A DNA stretch of 64,000 nt from Candidatus Zixiibacteriota bacterium (GTDB lineage: Bacteria > Zixibacteria > MSB-5A5 > GN15 > JAAZOE01): positions 30,957-94,956 of the forward strand of contig DAOUTW010000008.1 of the NCBI GenBank assembly GCA_030668485.1. Direction: 5' to 3'. The position numbers and the translations under genes are program-made. This document shows positions 9,838 to 18,921 of the stretch, one piece after another; within the stretch, counting starts at the first letter, position 1; the number at the start of each line of letters is the position of its first letter. The notes beneath the pieces are model-generated. The model had not been told where the DNA came from. It worked only from the letters and a program-made list of their open reading frames with translations, and made no database searches.

Positions 9838-12306
9838 ATGCACGACAAAGTGTTTCAGAGATGGACCGGGAGAGCTTGGGAAAACCATATCGGATACTGG
9901 TTGGCTACCACTCGGGGAGCTATGGGTAATTATTCGGGCAACTATGCTGTCGGAACTGAAACTCGATCCATAGTTTCTCAAATCCAACGCAATCTGATTA
10001 CAGGAATTTTGCTGGCCGCTTGCTACATTGGAGTTGCCAAATTTGGCCTGGCTTTCGCCATTCCCCCCGGCAATGCCACCGCCGTATGGCCGGCTTCCGG
10101 ATTGGCCCTGGCGGCTATCTTGCTATTGGGCTATCGAACCGCATGGGGAATCTGGTTGGGAGCATCCATCGCCGCGGCGACAACCGGAATTTCATTTGGG
10201 ACAGCAGCCGCTATTGGCGCTGGCAATACTCTGGAAGCCCTTCTGGCCGCCTGGATTTTTCGCAGATATATCGATCCGGATTCTCCCTTCGATAGGCCAT
10301 CGGAAGCATTTCGGTTCGCAATGCTGGTCGCTGTTTCAGCCGCTGTAGCTGCAACCTGCGGAATTATGACATTGTCTCTTGCAGGTTATATGCCATCGTC
10401 GGCACTGGCGGCAAACTGGCAAACATGGTGGCTCGGGGATGTCGCTGGTTTGATGGTGGTGGCGCCCCTGATTTTATCTTTCCTGGAAAAAAAGCGTCAA
10501 TCTTCGGTGAAAACCAGCCGACCCCTTATCTTCGCCAATCATGGTCTGTTAATCCTCATTGGCTTCGGCATTTTCGGGGGACTGCTGTCTGAGCATGTCG
10601 CCCGGGACATCCTTTATGTCACTGTGATTTATTTGATCTGGGCGGCTATTTCATTCAGATTTAAATATGTCACGGTGGCCATAGCGTTTTTGTCGGGCAT
10701 GGCCATTTGGGGGATCTCGCGTGGCGTGGGGCCATATTGTCTGATGTCTGTTGACCATTCGATTTTCGATCTTCAGCTTTTTATCAGCCTTTATGCTCTG
10801 ACCGGGTTGACGTTGGCGGGACTTGTCAGCCGGCGGCGGGAAGTTATGACGGACCTAAAAAATATGAAGTTCGCACTGGATCAATCGGCTATCGTGGCCG
10901 TAACCGACCGCAATGGATTAATTGAAAAGGTCAATGACAAATTCTGTGAAATCACGAAGTTCAGTCGCGAGGAAATTCTATGCCAGGCACCCCCTGTGTC
11001 AGACTCAGACGATCAACTCAGGGAACTGTATAAGAATCTAGTAGGGCAAAAGAACCCTGGCGATATATGGCGTGGCGAAGTCTCCTGTCGGGCCAAAGAC
11101 GGGGCGCCGTTTTGGACCAATACCACAATAGTACCGTTCCTCGACGATAGCAACCAGCCCAAGCAGTACCTGTCGATTTGCTTTGATATTACCAAGCAGA
11201 AACAGGCCAACGAGCATTCACGCCGTCTTTTCCAGGCGGTGGAAAAAACCACTGATATCGTCTTTATCACGGACCGGCAGGGACGGATCGAGTATGCCAA
11301 TCCGGCCTTTGAGACTATCACCGGTTTTGGTAGTGACGAAGTTGTGGGCCAAACGCCTCGTATTATGAAGTCCGGAAAACATGGGACGGAACACTATGAA
11401 ACGCTGTGGAAAACGATTCTCGGTGGGGATGTACATCGGTCAACGGTGATCAACTGCAAGAAAAATGGAGAATATTTCCATGCCGAACAAACCATCACAC
11501 CGGTCAAAAGCAAAGATGGAGAGATTTCCAATTTTGTGTCGGTTTTGAAGGATATCACCGAACTACTGGAGAAGCAGGAGCAGGAGGTGGCGATGCGTTT
11601 GGCTCGCCAGGTCCAACAATCGTATTATCGGGCCACGGCATCGGTTCGCGGCTATGATATTGCCGGATTTGCCTCTCCCGCCGATGAGACGGGGGGAGAT
11701 TATTTCGACTTTGTTAAACTGTCCGATGGCAGTCTGGCACTGGCTATCGGCGATGTCAGCGGGCATGGAATCAGCGCCGCTCTGATTATGGCCGAAACCA
11801 GGGCTTATCTGCGCTCATACGCCGGAACCTGCTGCGATGTCGGCGATCTATTGACCAATGTCAACCGTGCCCTGGCGCAGGATCTCGATCAGGGCCGGTT
11901 TGTTACCTTGCTGATCGTCTGCCTCGATTCAGTCAATAAGGTAGTGACATTCAGTGGCGCCGGACATGAACCGGGCTATCTGCTCAACCCTTCCGGCGGG
12001 ATTATCCAGGAGTTTGAGAGTGCCGGACCTCCATTGGGACTTATTTCCGATGTTGTCTATCCGTCGAGCAAGCCGGTTACGCTTCATAAAGATCAGTCGA
12101 TTTTGCTTCTCACCGATGGGATCACGGATACGCCGTTGCCGGATGGATATGCTTTTGGCGCCCGGCAGGCGATAAAATATTTTAATACTCACCGGGAAAA
12201 ACCGGCCCAGCAGATCGCGGAAGGTTTATGCGAAGCGGTGGAAGCCTATGCTGGGGATCAAAAACTTCAGGATGACATCACCTCGGTAGTTTTGAAGGTT
12301 TTGTAA
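9838..12306 (+). CDS. MASE1 - PAS - PAS - SpoIIE/PP2C serine phosphatase
   Basis: N-terminal multi-TM MASE1-like region; two PAS segments (TDRNGLIEKVNDKF, TDRQGRIEYANPAF); C-terminal GGDYFDF...GDVSGHGISAAL...LLTDGITD. Confidence 0.88.
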   Translation: MHDKVFQRWTGRAWENHIGYWLATTRGAMGNYSGNYAVGTETRSIVSQIQRNLITGILLAACYIGVAKFGLAFAIPPGNATAVWPASGLALAAILLLGYRTAWGIWLGASIAAATTGISFGTAAAIGAGNTLEALLAAWIFRRYIDPDSPFDRPSEAFRFAMLVAVSAAVAATCGIMTLSLAGYMPSSALAANWQTWWLGDVAGLMVVAPLILSFLEKKRQSSVKTSRPLIFANHGLLILIGFGIFGGLLSEHVARDILYVTVIYLIWAAISFRFKYVTVAIAFLSGMAIWGISRGVGPYCLMSVDHSIFDLQLFISLYALTGLTLAGLVSRRREVMTDLKNMKFALDQSAIVAVTDRNGLIEKVNDKFCEITKFSREEILCQAPPVSDSDDQLRELYKNLVGQKNPGDIWRGEVSCRAKDGAPFWTNTTIVPFLDDSNQPKQYLSICFDITKQKQANEHSRRLFQAVEKTTDIVFITDRQGRIEYANPAFETITGFGSDEVVGQTPRIMKSGKHGTEHYETLWKTILGGDVHRSTVINCKKNGEYFHAEQTITPVKSKDGEISNFVSVLKDITELLEKQEQEVAMRLARQVQQSYYRATASVRGYDIAGFASPADETGGDYFDFVKLSDGSLALAIGDVSGHGISAALIMAETRAYLRSYAGTCCDVGDLLTNVNRALAQDLDQGRFVTLLIVCLDSVNKVVTFSGAGHEPGYLLNPSGGIIQEFESAGPPLGLISDVVYPSSKPVTLHKDQSILLLTDGITDTPLPDGYAFGARQAIKYFNTHREKPAQQIAEGLCEAVEAYAGDQKLQDDITSVVLKVL

Positions 12307-12390
12307 GGATTTGTCCATCCCTGACCAAGGTCCGGTCCACACAGATTAATGGTCCGGCGCACCCGGCGCCGCTTTGATGGAAATCGAAGA

Positions 12391-12417
12391 TCGGGAGCCA
12401 CGCATTGTGACTCCCGA
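12391..12417. terminator. Hairpin between convergent genes
   Basis: TCGGGAG...CTCCCGA stem between the SpoIIE and radical SAM stop codons. Confidence 0.45.
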
Positions 12418-12437
12418 CCGTATTATTTTAACTGGAC

Positions 12438-13502
12438 CTATATTACAGGGGAAATGACTTCATTTTTATGACGGCAAAAGTAACTCTCATAAAGAGATTT
12501 CGTTGTAAAGAAGTTTGAAGCGCGGCAGCCGCCACGACAGGTATCGCCGACATCGCAACCACTGCATTTACCGGATAATAATTCCACATTGAATTTGCGA
12601 TTATAACTGAAATTCTCGGAATCGTGCCAGATATCGGCCAGGGATTTTTCGCGAACATTTCCTTCTATGAATGCTTCGTCATACATGGCGCCGCATCCTT
12701 TGATATTGCCCACGCTGTCAATAAATAGCGAACTGACGCCGGCCTGACAACCCTGCCAGTAACAAATGGGGGCGCTTCGTCCCCGAATATACATTTCATT
12801 ATCATCGAAATACCCGATGCTATCCGCTGCAATGACCAACATCGTTTTCTCCATGTTCTTCTCTCTTACGAATTCGGTAATTTGCGGTATCTTTTTGGGA
12901 TTGATAATAAGTTCCCGCTTATCGGCCAAATTTCCCATCGGGTTGGCCAACTGCAGTTGCCAGAGCTGGACATTGTTATCGACAAAGAGTTCGTACATAT
13001 CCTCCAGATCCGGGTAATTGAACTCCATTAAGCATGTCACGACTCCAATCCGAATATCAGCCTGATTCAACAGATTAAAAGTATTCATAATTTGAGAGAA
13101 GGCATCTTCTTTGCCTCTTATTTTAGTGTGATTTTCCTTCATACCGTCAACCGAAATTCCCACGTTGGATAATTGTGCATATTCTATCTGACCAATCTGT
13201 TTCTCACCGATCCTGTAGCCATTGGACATGGTATTTACCGCTACACCCTGGTCCGCCAATCGCCGGGATACTTTTTCCCAGCCTTTATACAAAAATATTT
13301 CACCCCCGATAAAGGTCAGTTCCTTACCGCCCAGTTCAACGAATTCGTCGGCGACGCGATAACATTCGTCCAGGGTTAATTCCAAATGCCTCGCGCTTCC
13401 GGCCACGGAACCGCAGTGCATGCAATTCATGTTGCACCTTAATGTCAGTTCCCACAGCCCTGAAAATAATTCATATTCAGATTGATAAGAGTCTTTACCC
13501 AT
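12438..13502 (-). CDS. Radical SAM protein with SPASM domain (candidate peptide maturase)
   Basis: CNMNCMHC [4Fe-4S] motif; C-terminal CSGCDVGDTCRGGCRA SPASM-type cysteines. Confidence 0.88.
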   Translation of the reverse strand: MGKDSYQSEYELFSGLWELTLRCNMNCMHCGSVAGSARHLELTLDECYRVADEFVELGGKELTFIGGEIFLYKGWEKVSRRLADQGVAVNTMSNGYRIGEKQIGQIEYAQLSNVGISVDGMKENHTKIRGKEDAFSQIMNTFNLLNQADIRIGVVTCLMEFNYPDLEDMYELFVDNNVQLWQLQLANPMGNLADKRELIINPKKIPQITEFVREKNMEKTMLVIAADSIGYFDDNEMYIRGRSAPICYWQGCQAGVSSLFIDSVGNIKGCGAMYDEAFIEGNVREKSLADIWHDSENFSYNRKFNVELLSGKCSGCDVGDTCRGGCRASNFFTTKSLYESYFCRHKNEVISPVI

Positions 13503-13576
13503 GTTGTCCTCATAGTGTGATAAGAATGTTCCCCGAAGACAAAGCCGCCAGCTTTGTCTTCGGAGAATTTCCAGAC

Positions 13577-13897
13577 TTATTTGAAAGTCACTGACCCGTT
13601 ATTCATAAATTGCTCGGTGATGTTTATGGAAGTAATCGGGTTTTTGATTTTCATTTCCACCCGGAGGTAATTGATCTGCTCATCGGTCAGATAGAGCACC
13701 CATTCAAATTTACGAATTCCGTCAATAGGAATTTTGTAAGATGCCGGGCAGTAAATAACCCCGGGTTTGAAGTTCATTTTCGTGACTCTTGTCAGGGGGA
13801 CTTTGAATTTTCTGAAATATTTAGGACTCACAAAATCCTTAATCATCCTTTTCTGCCATCCCGCCAGATACAGCGTCATTGCTTTGCCTCTTTGCAT
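13577..13897 (-). CDS. 106-aa hypothetical protein upstream of the radical SAM gene
   Basis: Strong AAGGAGG Shine-Dalgarno upstream of ATG; same strand as radical SAM gene, 74 bp upstream. Confidence 0.65.
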   Translation of the reverse strand: MQRGKAMTLYLAGWQKRMIKDFVSPKYFRKFKVPLTRVTKMNFKPGVIYCPASYKIPIDGIRKFEWVLYLTDEQINYLRVEMKIKNPITSINITEQFMNNGSVTFK

Positions 13898-14262
13898 AAC
13901 AATCCTCCTTATTATGGGTTAGCACACCTGCGATAAGCGATATTGCCAATTATCGGTTAGCGAAACTTATTCGGTTTTCAAATGATTACCTGACCAGGAA
14001 TATATATCCCGGTCCGTACTACTATTCAATCGCATCGCAAAGATTTTGATAGTGATTATAATCCAGATGCAATACCGTACACAAAATCTCTTGATAACGC
14101 CAATGTATAAGAATCTTAATCTGTTGTCAATTTTTTAATTCGATGGATATCGGAGTACAAACAAACCCACCCGACGTAGTCCGCTGTTGCGAACAAACTC
14201 TGGGCGGGGTACTCGGTTCCGTCCAATCGTAGAGTTTCAATCATTCATAAAGCAAGAACCCG

Positions 14263-14390
14263 ATCATTGCGAGGAGTGAGACCTTCGCAACGCGGGGGTC
14301 GAATGACGAAGCAATCTATCGTTTGATGATCCACGCAGTTACCTTATGATTATTATAGTTGAAGGAACAAAACCCGGATCAAGGTCCGGG
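14263..14390. repeat. Dispersed repeat 'CATTGCGAGGAGTGAG..GAATGACGAAGCAATCTAT', copy R1
   Basis: Similar to 14519-14680 and 15640-15800. Confidence 0.85.
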
Positions 14391-14393
14391 GTA

Positions 14394-14523
14394 CACGCTG
14401 GGATTGATTCCCTTGTAGAGAAGTTGGGGTGCCCCATCTCTTTAGAGGTGGGAATTTGAGATTTATCTAATTGCCAATGATTATTCTTGTAACCCTGCGT
14501 CTAAAGACGCAGGCCACCCGTGC
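14394..14523. repeat. 130-bp interspersed repeat, copy 2
   Basis: One mismatch against 9363-9492. Confidence 0.9.
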
Positions 14524-14680
14524 CAACCACAAAAATAGAATCCGGTCATTGCGAGGAATGAGGCCTACGCACCGCGGGGGTCGAATGACGAAGCAATCTA
14601 TAATGCGATCATCCTCGCAGTCACCGGATGGCTGTTATAATTGCAGGCAAAGAACCCGGACCAAGGTCCGGGCCACGATG
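14519..14680. repeat. Dispersed repeat copy R2
   Basis: Shares CCAACCACAAAAATAGAATCCGGTCATTGCGAGGAATGAGGCCTACGCACCGCG with R3. Confidence 0.88.
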
Positions 14681-14815
14681 GTTAATAGTCCCGGGCACCC
14701 GGCCACCATTCTGGTGGGGTACAAAGTCGCCTACCCCGCCAACGGCGGGGCGATTTAAACGTGACATCTTCTCCGCACGTCCTTATTATAGTATTAGTTC
14801 AGGGAGGTGTGGGGT

Positions 14816-15529
14816 ATGTCAAACAATTTTCGCAGTCTTGCTTTTCTATCGTGCATTTTTGCTATTCTAAGCATATTGGGGCCAGTCAATTCTCACAGCA
14901 GCAAAATGTTCAGTGGAACTATTGTCCTATTTCAGATAGACGAAAACAGTCGCATCTTTTGGTCTGTTGATCGCAACTTACCGGAATTACTTATTTCTGA
15001 CAGCATCATAAGAATTCCTGAAACACCATATATAAATTTTAGCGGCTTGCGAAGCCTTATTCACGAATTGATTCCTGATCGCAGACGCATAGCTATCATA
15101 ATCGTTCCTCATCCAAATTCGCACTTTATGGTTACCGATAAAATACTCAAGGTTATCAATCTAGTGGAAATGGAGGTGAATCAAAGCCGCGCGCAATTAA
15201 TTGGCCTGCCATTCGACAGCCTTCCGCAGCGCGATAAATTCAAACTTCTCCATGAATTGTGGCGATGGCAAGATCGTGACACCCGTATCATGCAAAAAGC
15301 TTATGCAGCTAACAAAATATTGATTTTCAGACAATCGCCCACTGCCGAGGAAAACACATTCATATTCAGATACGAAAGCAGCTATTGGAAAAACGAGAGG
15401 GACAGCCTTGTTCTTTATCCTCTCACAACAGCCAAACCCGGAATTGGCATCCCACCGCCGATTTCGGATGATGATGAAATTGATTTTGGGCCCATTGAAC
15501 TAAGTCCCCGGCCGCTGAAGAAAAAATAG
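14816..15529 (+). CDS. Hypothetical secreted protein between repeats
   Basis: AGGGAGGTG Shine-Dalgarno before ATG 14816; N-terminal hydrophobic segment. Confidence 0.55.
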   Translation: MSNNFRSLAFLSCIFAILSILGPVNSHSSKMFSGTIVLFQIDENSRIFWSVDRNLPELLISDSIIRIPETPYINFSGLRSLIHELIPDRRRIAIIIVPHPNSHFMVTDKILKVINLVEMEVNQSRAQLIGLPFDSLPQRDKFKLLHELWRWQDRDTRIMQKAYAANKILIFRQSPTAEENTFIFRYESSYWKNERDSLVLYPLTTAKPGIGIPPPISDDDEIDFGPIELSPRPLKKK

Positions 15530-15607
15530 GACGTGAGCAGCAGCGTGAATCGTTTCGTTTAATGGAGGGATTATGAAGTTTATCTTTGACTACTTTATTG
15601 ATCTTGC

Positions 15608-15800
15608 ATCCCTGCGTCCAAAGATGACAGGCCACGCGTGCCAACCACAAAAATAGAATCCGGTCATTGCGAGGAATGAGGCCTACGCACCGCGTGGGTC
15701 GAATGACGAAGCAATCTATCGCGTGATGATCCTCGCAGTTATCTTAAGATTGTTATAATTGCAGGCAAAGAACCCGGACCGAGGTCCGGGGCACACGGGT
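15608..15800. repeat. Dispersed compound repeat copy R3
   Basis: CCCTGCGTC..CAGGCCAC hairpin remnant, CATTGCGAGG module and CCCGGACC-GA-GGTCCGGG hairpin, same order as around R2. Confidence 0.88.
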
Positions 15801-15859
15801 TAGTCGTACCGGGCACCCGGCGCACCCGGCGGCGAATCGGGCACCACGCACCCGAGCGG

Positions 15860-16468
15860 TTAAGTGATAGATCGGTTCCCTCTTTTCCGATTGCACTTAA
15901 GACAAGTCAATCTTAGATTTTGTTCTTCAGAGCTACCGCCTTTACTTATAGGAATAATATGGTCAAATTCAATTTCATCATCTCGTAGATGGCGCCCGCA
16001 AATTTGGCATAAGTAATTATCCCGACGAACGATTCGTAGCATAACAGACCTTGGAATATTTCTTCCTATTCTTCTCAATTCTTTGGTTTCAGTAAAGGGC
16101 TCGTTTACGAAAAAAACTGGGCACAAGTGCCCGAAGATCTCACATGATTTTTCCTTGTCCGATTTATCAATTATTTCTGGGTATTCCTCGGGGTTGAATT
16201 CAGCAACCTGTTTTTTAAACACTTTTGCTTTTTCTGCATCATACGCATTTTTATCCAATTGTTGTTTTAAAAATTCGTTATGTGCCTTAGCTTCACCCCT
16301 TGTTTTGGGTAATAGAGGAAAATCTTCCACTACTGGACCATATGGACAATATTTGAGCTCCCAGCAAGGTTTGCAAATATTCTTTGTTCTTCTATCCCAA
16401 TCCTTGCGGACTACATCATCAGGCGTATCAGAGTTGTAGCCCAATTTCATCTTTATAGAATCATCCAT
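15860..16468 (-). CDS. HNH endonuclease with N-terminal cysteine cluster
   Basis: CQICGRHLRDDEIEFDHIIPISKGGSSEEQNLRLTCLKCNRKRGN. Confidence 0.85.
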   Translation of the reverse strand: MDDSIKMKLGYNSDTPDDVVRKDWDRRTKNICKPCWELKYCPYGPVVEDFPLLPKTRGEAKAHNEFLKQQLDKNAYDAEKAKVFKKQVAEFNPEEYPEIIDKSDKEKSCEIFGHLCPVFFVNEPFTETKELRRIGRNIPRSVMLRIVRRDNYLCQICGRHLRDDEIEFDHIIPISKGGSSEEQNLRLTCLKCNRKRGNRSIT

Positions 16469-16529
16469 TGATTTGATGCCTCCCCAAACTTATCAGTAAA
16501 TGGCGCGAATCATTAAAGAAATCTATCCA

Positions 16530-16562
16530 TCAACCATACTGCCAGCCGCGGTCACGGCCGAG
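16530..16562 (-). pseudogene. Duplicated 3'-end fragment of the neighbouring PEPCK gene
   Basis: Encodes LGRDRGWQYG* versus LGRDRGWRYG* at the PEPCK C-terminus; 33 bp with 3 mismatches to 16624-16656. Confidence 0.8.
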
Positions 16563-16623
16563 GCTTGTTGTTGAACACCGAACCCAGGTCATCCGCGCGA
16601 CAGCCGAAGACAGGCTTTGCCTG

Positions 16624-18483
16624 TTAACCATACCGCCAGCCGCGGTCGCGGCCGAGTCGTTCGTTCGGCTTCCAGTCAACCAGTTTCTTGACCGGTTTGC
16701 CGGTATCCTTCGGTGGCGGGATGTCGTCTTTTTTCTTCGATGAAATAAATACTTTGGGCGCTTTTTCCTGAGCGATACTATATGACTCTTCCGCGGCGCG
16801 GATAATTTCCGGCATCAACCACTCTTCGGCCACAGCTTCAGTAAACTTGCGACGGCCGCTGACGATGTCGCGGACATAATTGTCAATCTGATCCTGCGAA
16901 TAATACGCCTCGGGACGATATGCGGTCAGGTCCACACCCTCGGCGGAAACTATCGTTTCGGTGCCGAGGAAACTGTCCTGATACTTATTGGTGCCGCGCA
17001 GGTCGCCGCGCTGGATGGCGGCCATGGTGTCGATCGGAACCCGCTCGGTTTTGCGAATCATATTCTTGTTGCCGGCATCGTCCTTCTCGATAATCTCGCC
17101 CATCCCGCCGGTATTGTATTGATAGAAATGAACCTTATCGGGAAAACTACTGGCCAGATCCATGATGATGCGGTAAAACTGGTTGATCTTATGCGCCCGC
17201 GATCCGACAATAAACGGATCGGTGCCGACCGTCCGGACCGATTCGCCCGCCTTGGCCGGGTTTGATGCATAACTATGGCTCGATTCACCCCAAAGATATG
17301 CCAGCGCCGCTTGAATCGGCGTCAACCGCTGCGCGAAAGTCATAATCGTATTACGGCGAGTGATGAACGCGAAGACAATCCCGTCGAGTTCATCGACCGG
17401 CGGCAGATTGAGGGTATGATACCAGATATCTTTCATGGCAAAGGGCCAGTGGCCGCGGTCGATTTTCAACTGCTTACGCGCGATCACGCCGCGACCATTG
17501 CCGCACAGATTTTCATCAAGGAAATCGGGGTTGCCGTCGGCGTTGATCATGACATTTTCATAGAGCGCGCTTTTATGCACCAGCGAGTTGTACATCGATT
17601 CCTGCAGTTTGGCATCGACATCGGTTTTGACAAAGTAATTGAATTCCGAGCCGTAGGCGGTTCCGTCGTTTTTCAAAAAGCAGATATCATCCTGACAGAC
17701 CAGAGTCCGTTCGCCCTTTTTCCAGTCGAGACCGAGCTGATGGCATGACCAGGTGCTTTTGCCGGTGGCTGACAGCCCGAACAGCAAAACGCCGTAGCGT
17801 TTCAGCTTGTTGGTCTTGGCATCGCGGATGACAACCACCTTTGTTCCGGCATGCAATCCCAGCATCCCGAGCGAATCGGCATAATGCATACCGTTGCGCA
17901 GGAAACCCTTCTTGTCCTCGCCCATATAGTCGGAGCCGAGAACGAGGGTAGTATTATGATCGGGCAACATCAACGCCTGCTGGCGGATTTGATGTTCTTC
18001 CGGTATATGAATCAGAGTGAATTCGGGCCCGGGAGCATTCGTAACCGGCCCCATGGTATTACCCCACATGTAGGCCAGCCGATAATTTTTCAGATCGGCG
18101 ACCGACATATAGAGGTTACATTTCGGGTTATACTCGCCGTTCTGCCCCATCTGGCGGCGCAGCTTGACGAACGGCAGAGTTTCCATCAGGTGCAAAACCT
18201 TGTCCAACTCTTCCGGGGCCTTCTTGATAATATTTTTCTTTCCATCGGGCAGATGAAACTCGCGGACTTTTTCGCTTCCCAAATAACAGGTCTTGCCGCC
18301 GATACGGCTGGAGACCGCCGAACGCCATCCCCATGAACCGAACTTGGTCTGCGTTCCGGTCCTGATGGCCGGTTCGCGCAGATCTTCGAGGGTCACTTCC
18401 TTGATATTGGGGCCGTTGAGCCGCCGTTGCAGGTCCCGGCTAAACCGGGCGTACAACTCTAAATCATATATCGAATCAGACAT
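16624..18483 (-). CDS. Phosphoenolpyruvate carboxykinase (ATP)-like
   Basis: P-loop GVLLFGLSATGKSTW and downstream DD region typical of the PEPCK/HprK fold. Confidence 0.75.
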   Translation of the reverse strand: MSDSIYDLELYARFSRDLQRRLNGPNIKEVTLEDLREPAIRTGTQTKFGSWGWRSAVSSRIGGKTCYLGSEKVREFHLPDGKKNIIKKAPEELDKVLHLMETLPFVKLRRQMGQNGEYNPKCNLYMSVADLKNYRLAYMWGNTMGPVTNAPGPEFTLIHIPEEHQIRQQALMLPDHNTTLVLGSDYMGEDKKGFLRNGMHYADSLGMLGLHAGTKVVVIRDAKTNKLKRYGVLLFGLSATGKSTWSCHQLGLDWKKGERTLVCQDDICFLKNDGTAYGSEFNYFVKTDVDAKLQESMYNSLVHKSALYENVMINADGNPDFLDENLCGNGRGVIARKQLKIDRGHWPFAMKDIWYHTLNLPPVDELDGIVFAFITRRNTIMTFAQRLTPIQAALAYLWGESSHSYASNPAKAGESVRTVGTDPFIVGSRAHKINQFYRIIMDLASSFPDKVHFYQYNTGGMGEIIEKDDAGNKNMIRKTERVPIDTMAAIQRGDLRGTNKYQDSFLGTETIVSAEGVDLTAYRPEAYYSQDQIDNYVRDIVSGRRKFTEAVAEEWLMPEIIRAAEESYSIAQEKAPKVFISSKKKDDIPPPKDTGKPVKKLVDWKPNERLGRDRGWRYG

Positions 18484-18486
18484 TTC

Positions 18487-18912
18487 TTACTGTCCCTTGG
18501 GCAGGATTTCATCTTCACGGAAAAAGAAAGCCACTTCGGCTTTGGCCGTATCGGGGCCATCCGATCCGTGCACTACGTTTTTTTCCACCGAGGTGCCATA
18601 TTCACGCCTGATGGTATTGTATTTCGCTTTGGCCGGGTCGGTGGCGCCCATAAGTTCGCGCCATCTTTCGATGGAGCTATGACCGCCGAGGACCATGACG
18701 ACAACCGGGCCGGAGGTCATAAACTCAACCAGCGATTTATAAAACGGCCGGCTCTCATGAACGGCGTAAAACCTCTGCGCATCGTCCTTGCTGAGCTTGA
18801 CAACTTTCATTCCGCGCAGTATCAGGCCTGACTTTTCAATTTTGGCGATAATGTTTCCGGCCAGTTTGCGACTGACAGCGTCCGGTTTGATTATGCCCAG
18901 TGTATTGGCCAC
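18487..18912 (-). CDS. ndk: Nucleoside diphosphate kinase
   Basis: LGIIKPDAV N-terminus and catalytic NVVHGSDG. Confidence 0.97.
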   Translation of the reverse strand: MANTLGIIKPDAVSRKLAGNIIAKIEKSGLILRGMKVVKLSKDDAQRFYAVHESRPFYKSLVEFMTSGPVVVMVLGGHSSIERWRELMGATDPAKAKYNTIRREYGTSVEKNVVHGSDGPDTAKAEVAFFFREDEILPKGQ

Positions 18913-18921
18913 GACGGCCTC

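Noticed and set aside
14262-15860. Possible CRISPR-like repeats
   Set aside because: Copies are few, irregularly spaced, long and compound, with internal hairpins and no uniform spacers or cas genes.
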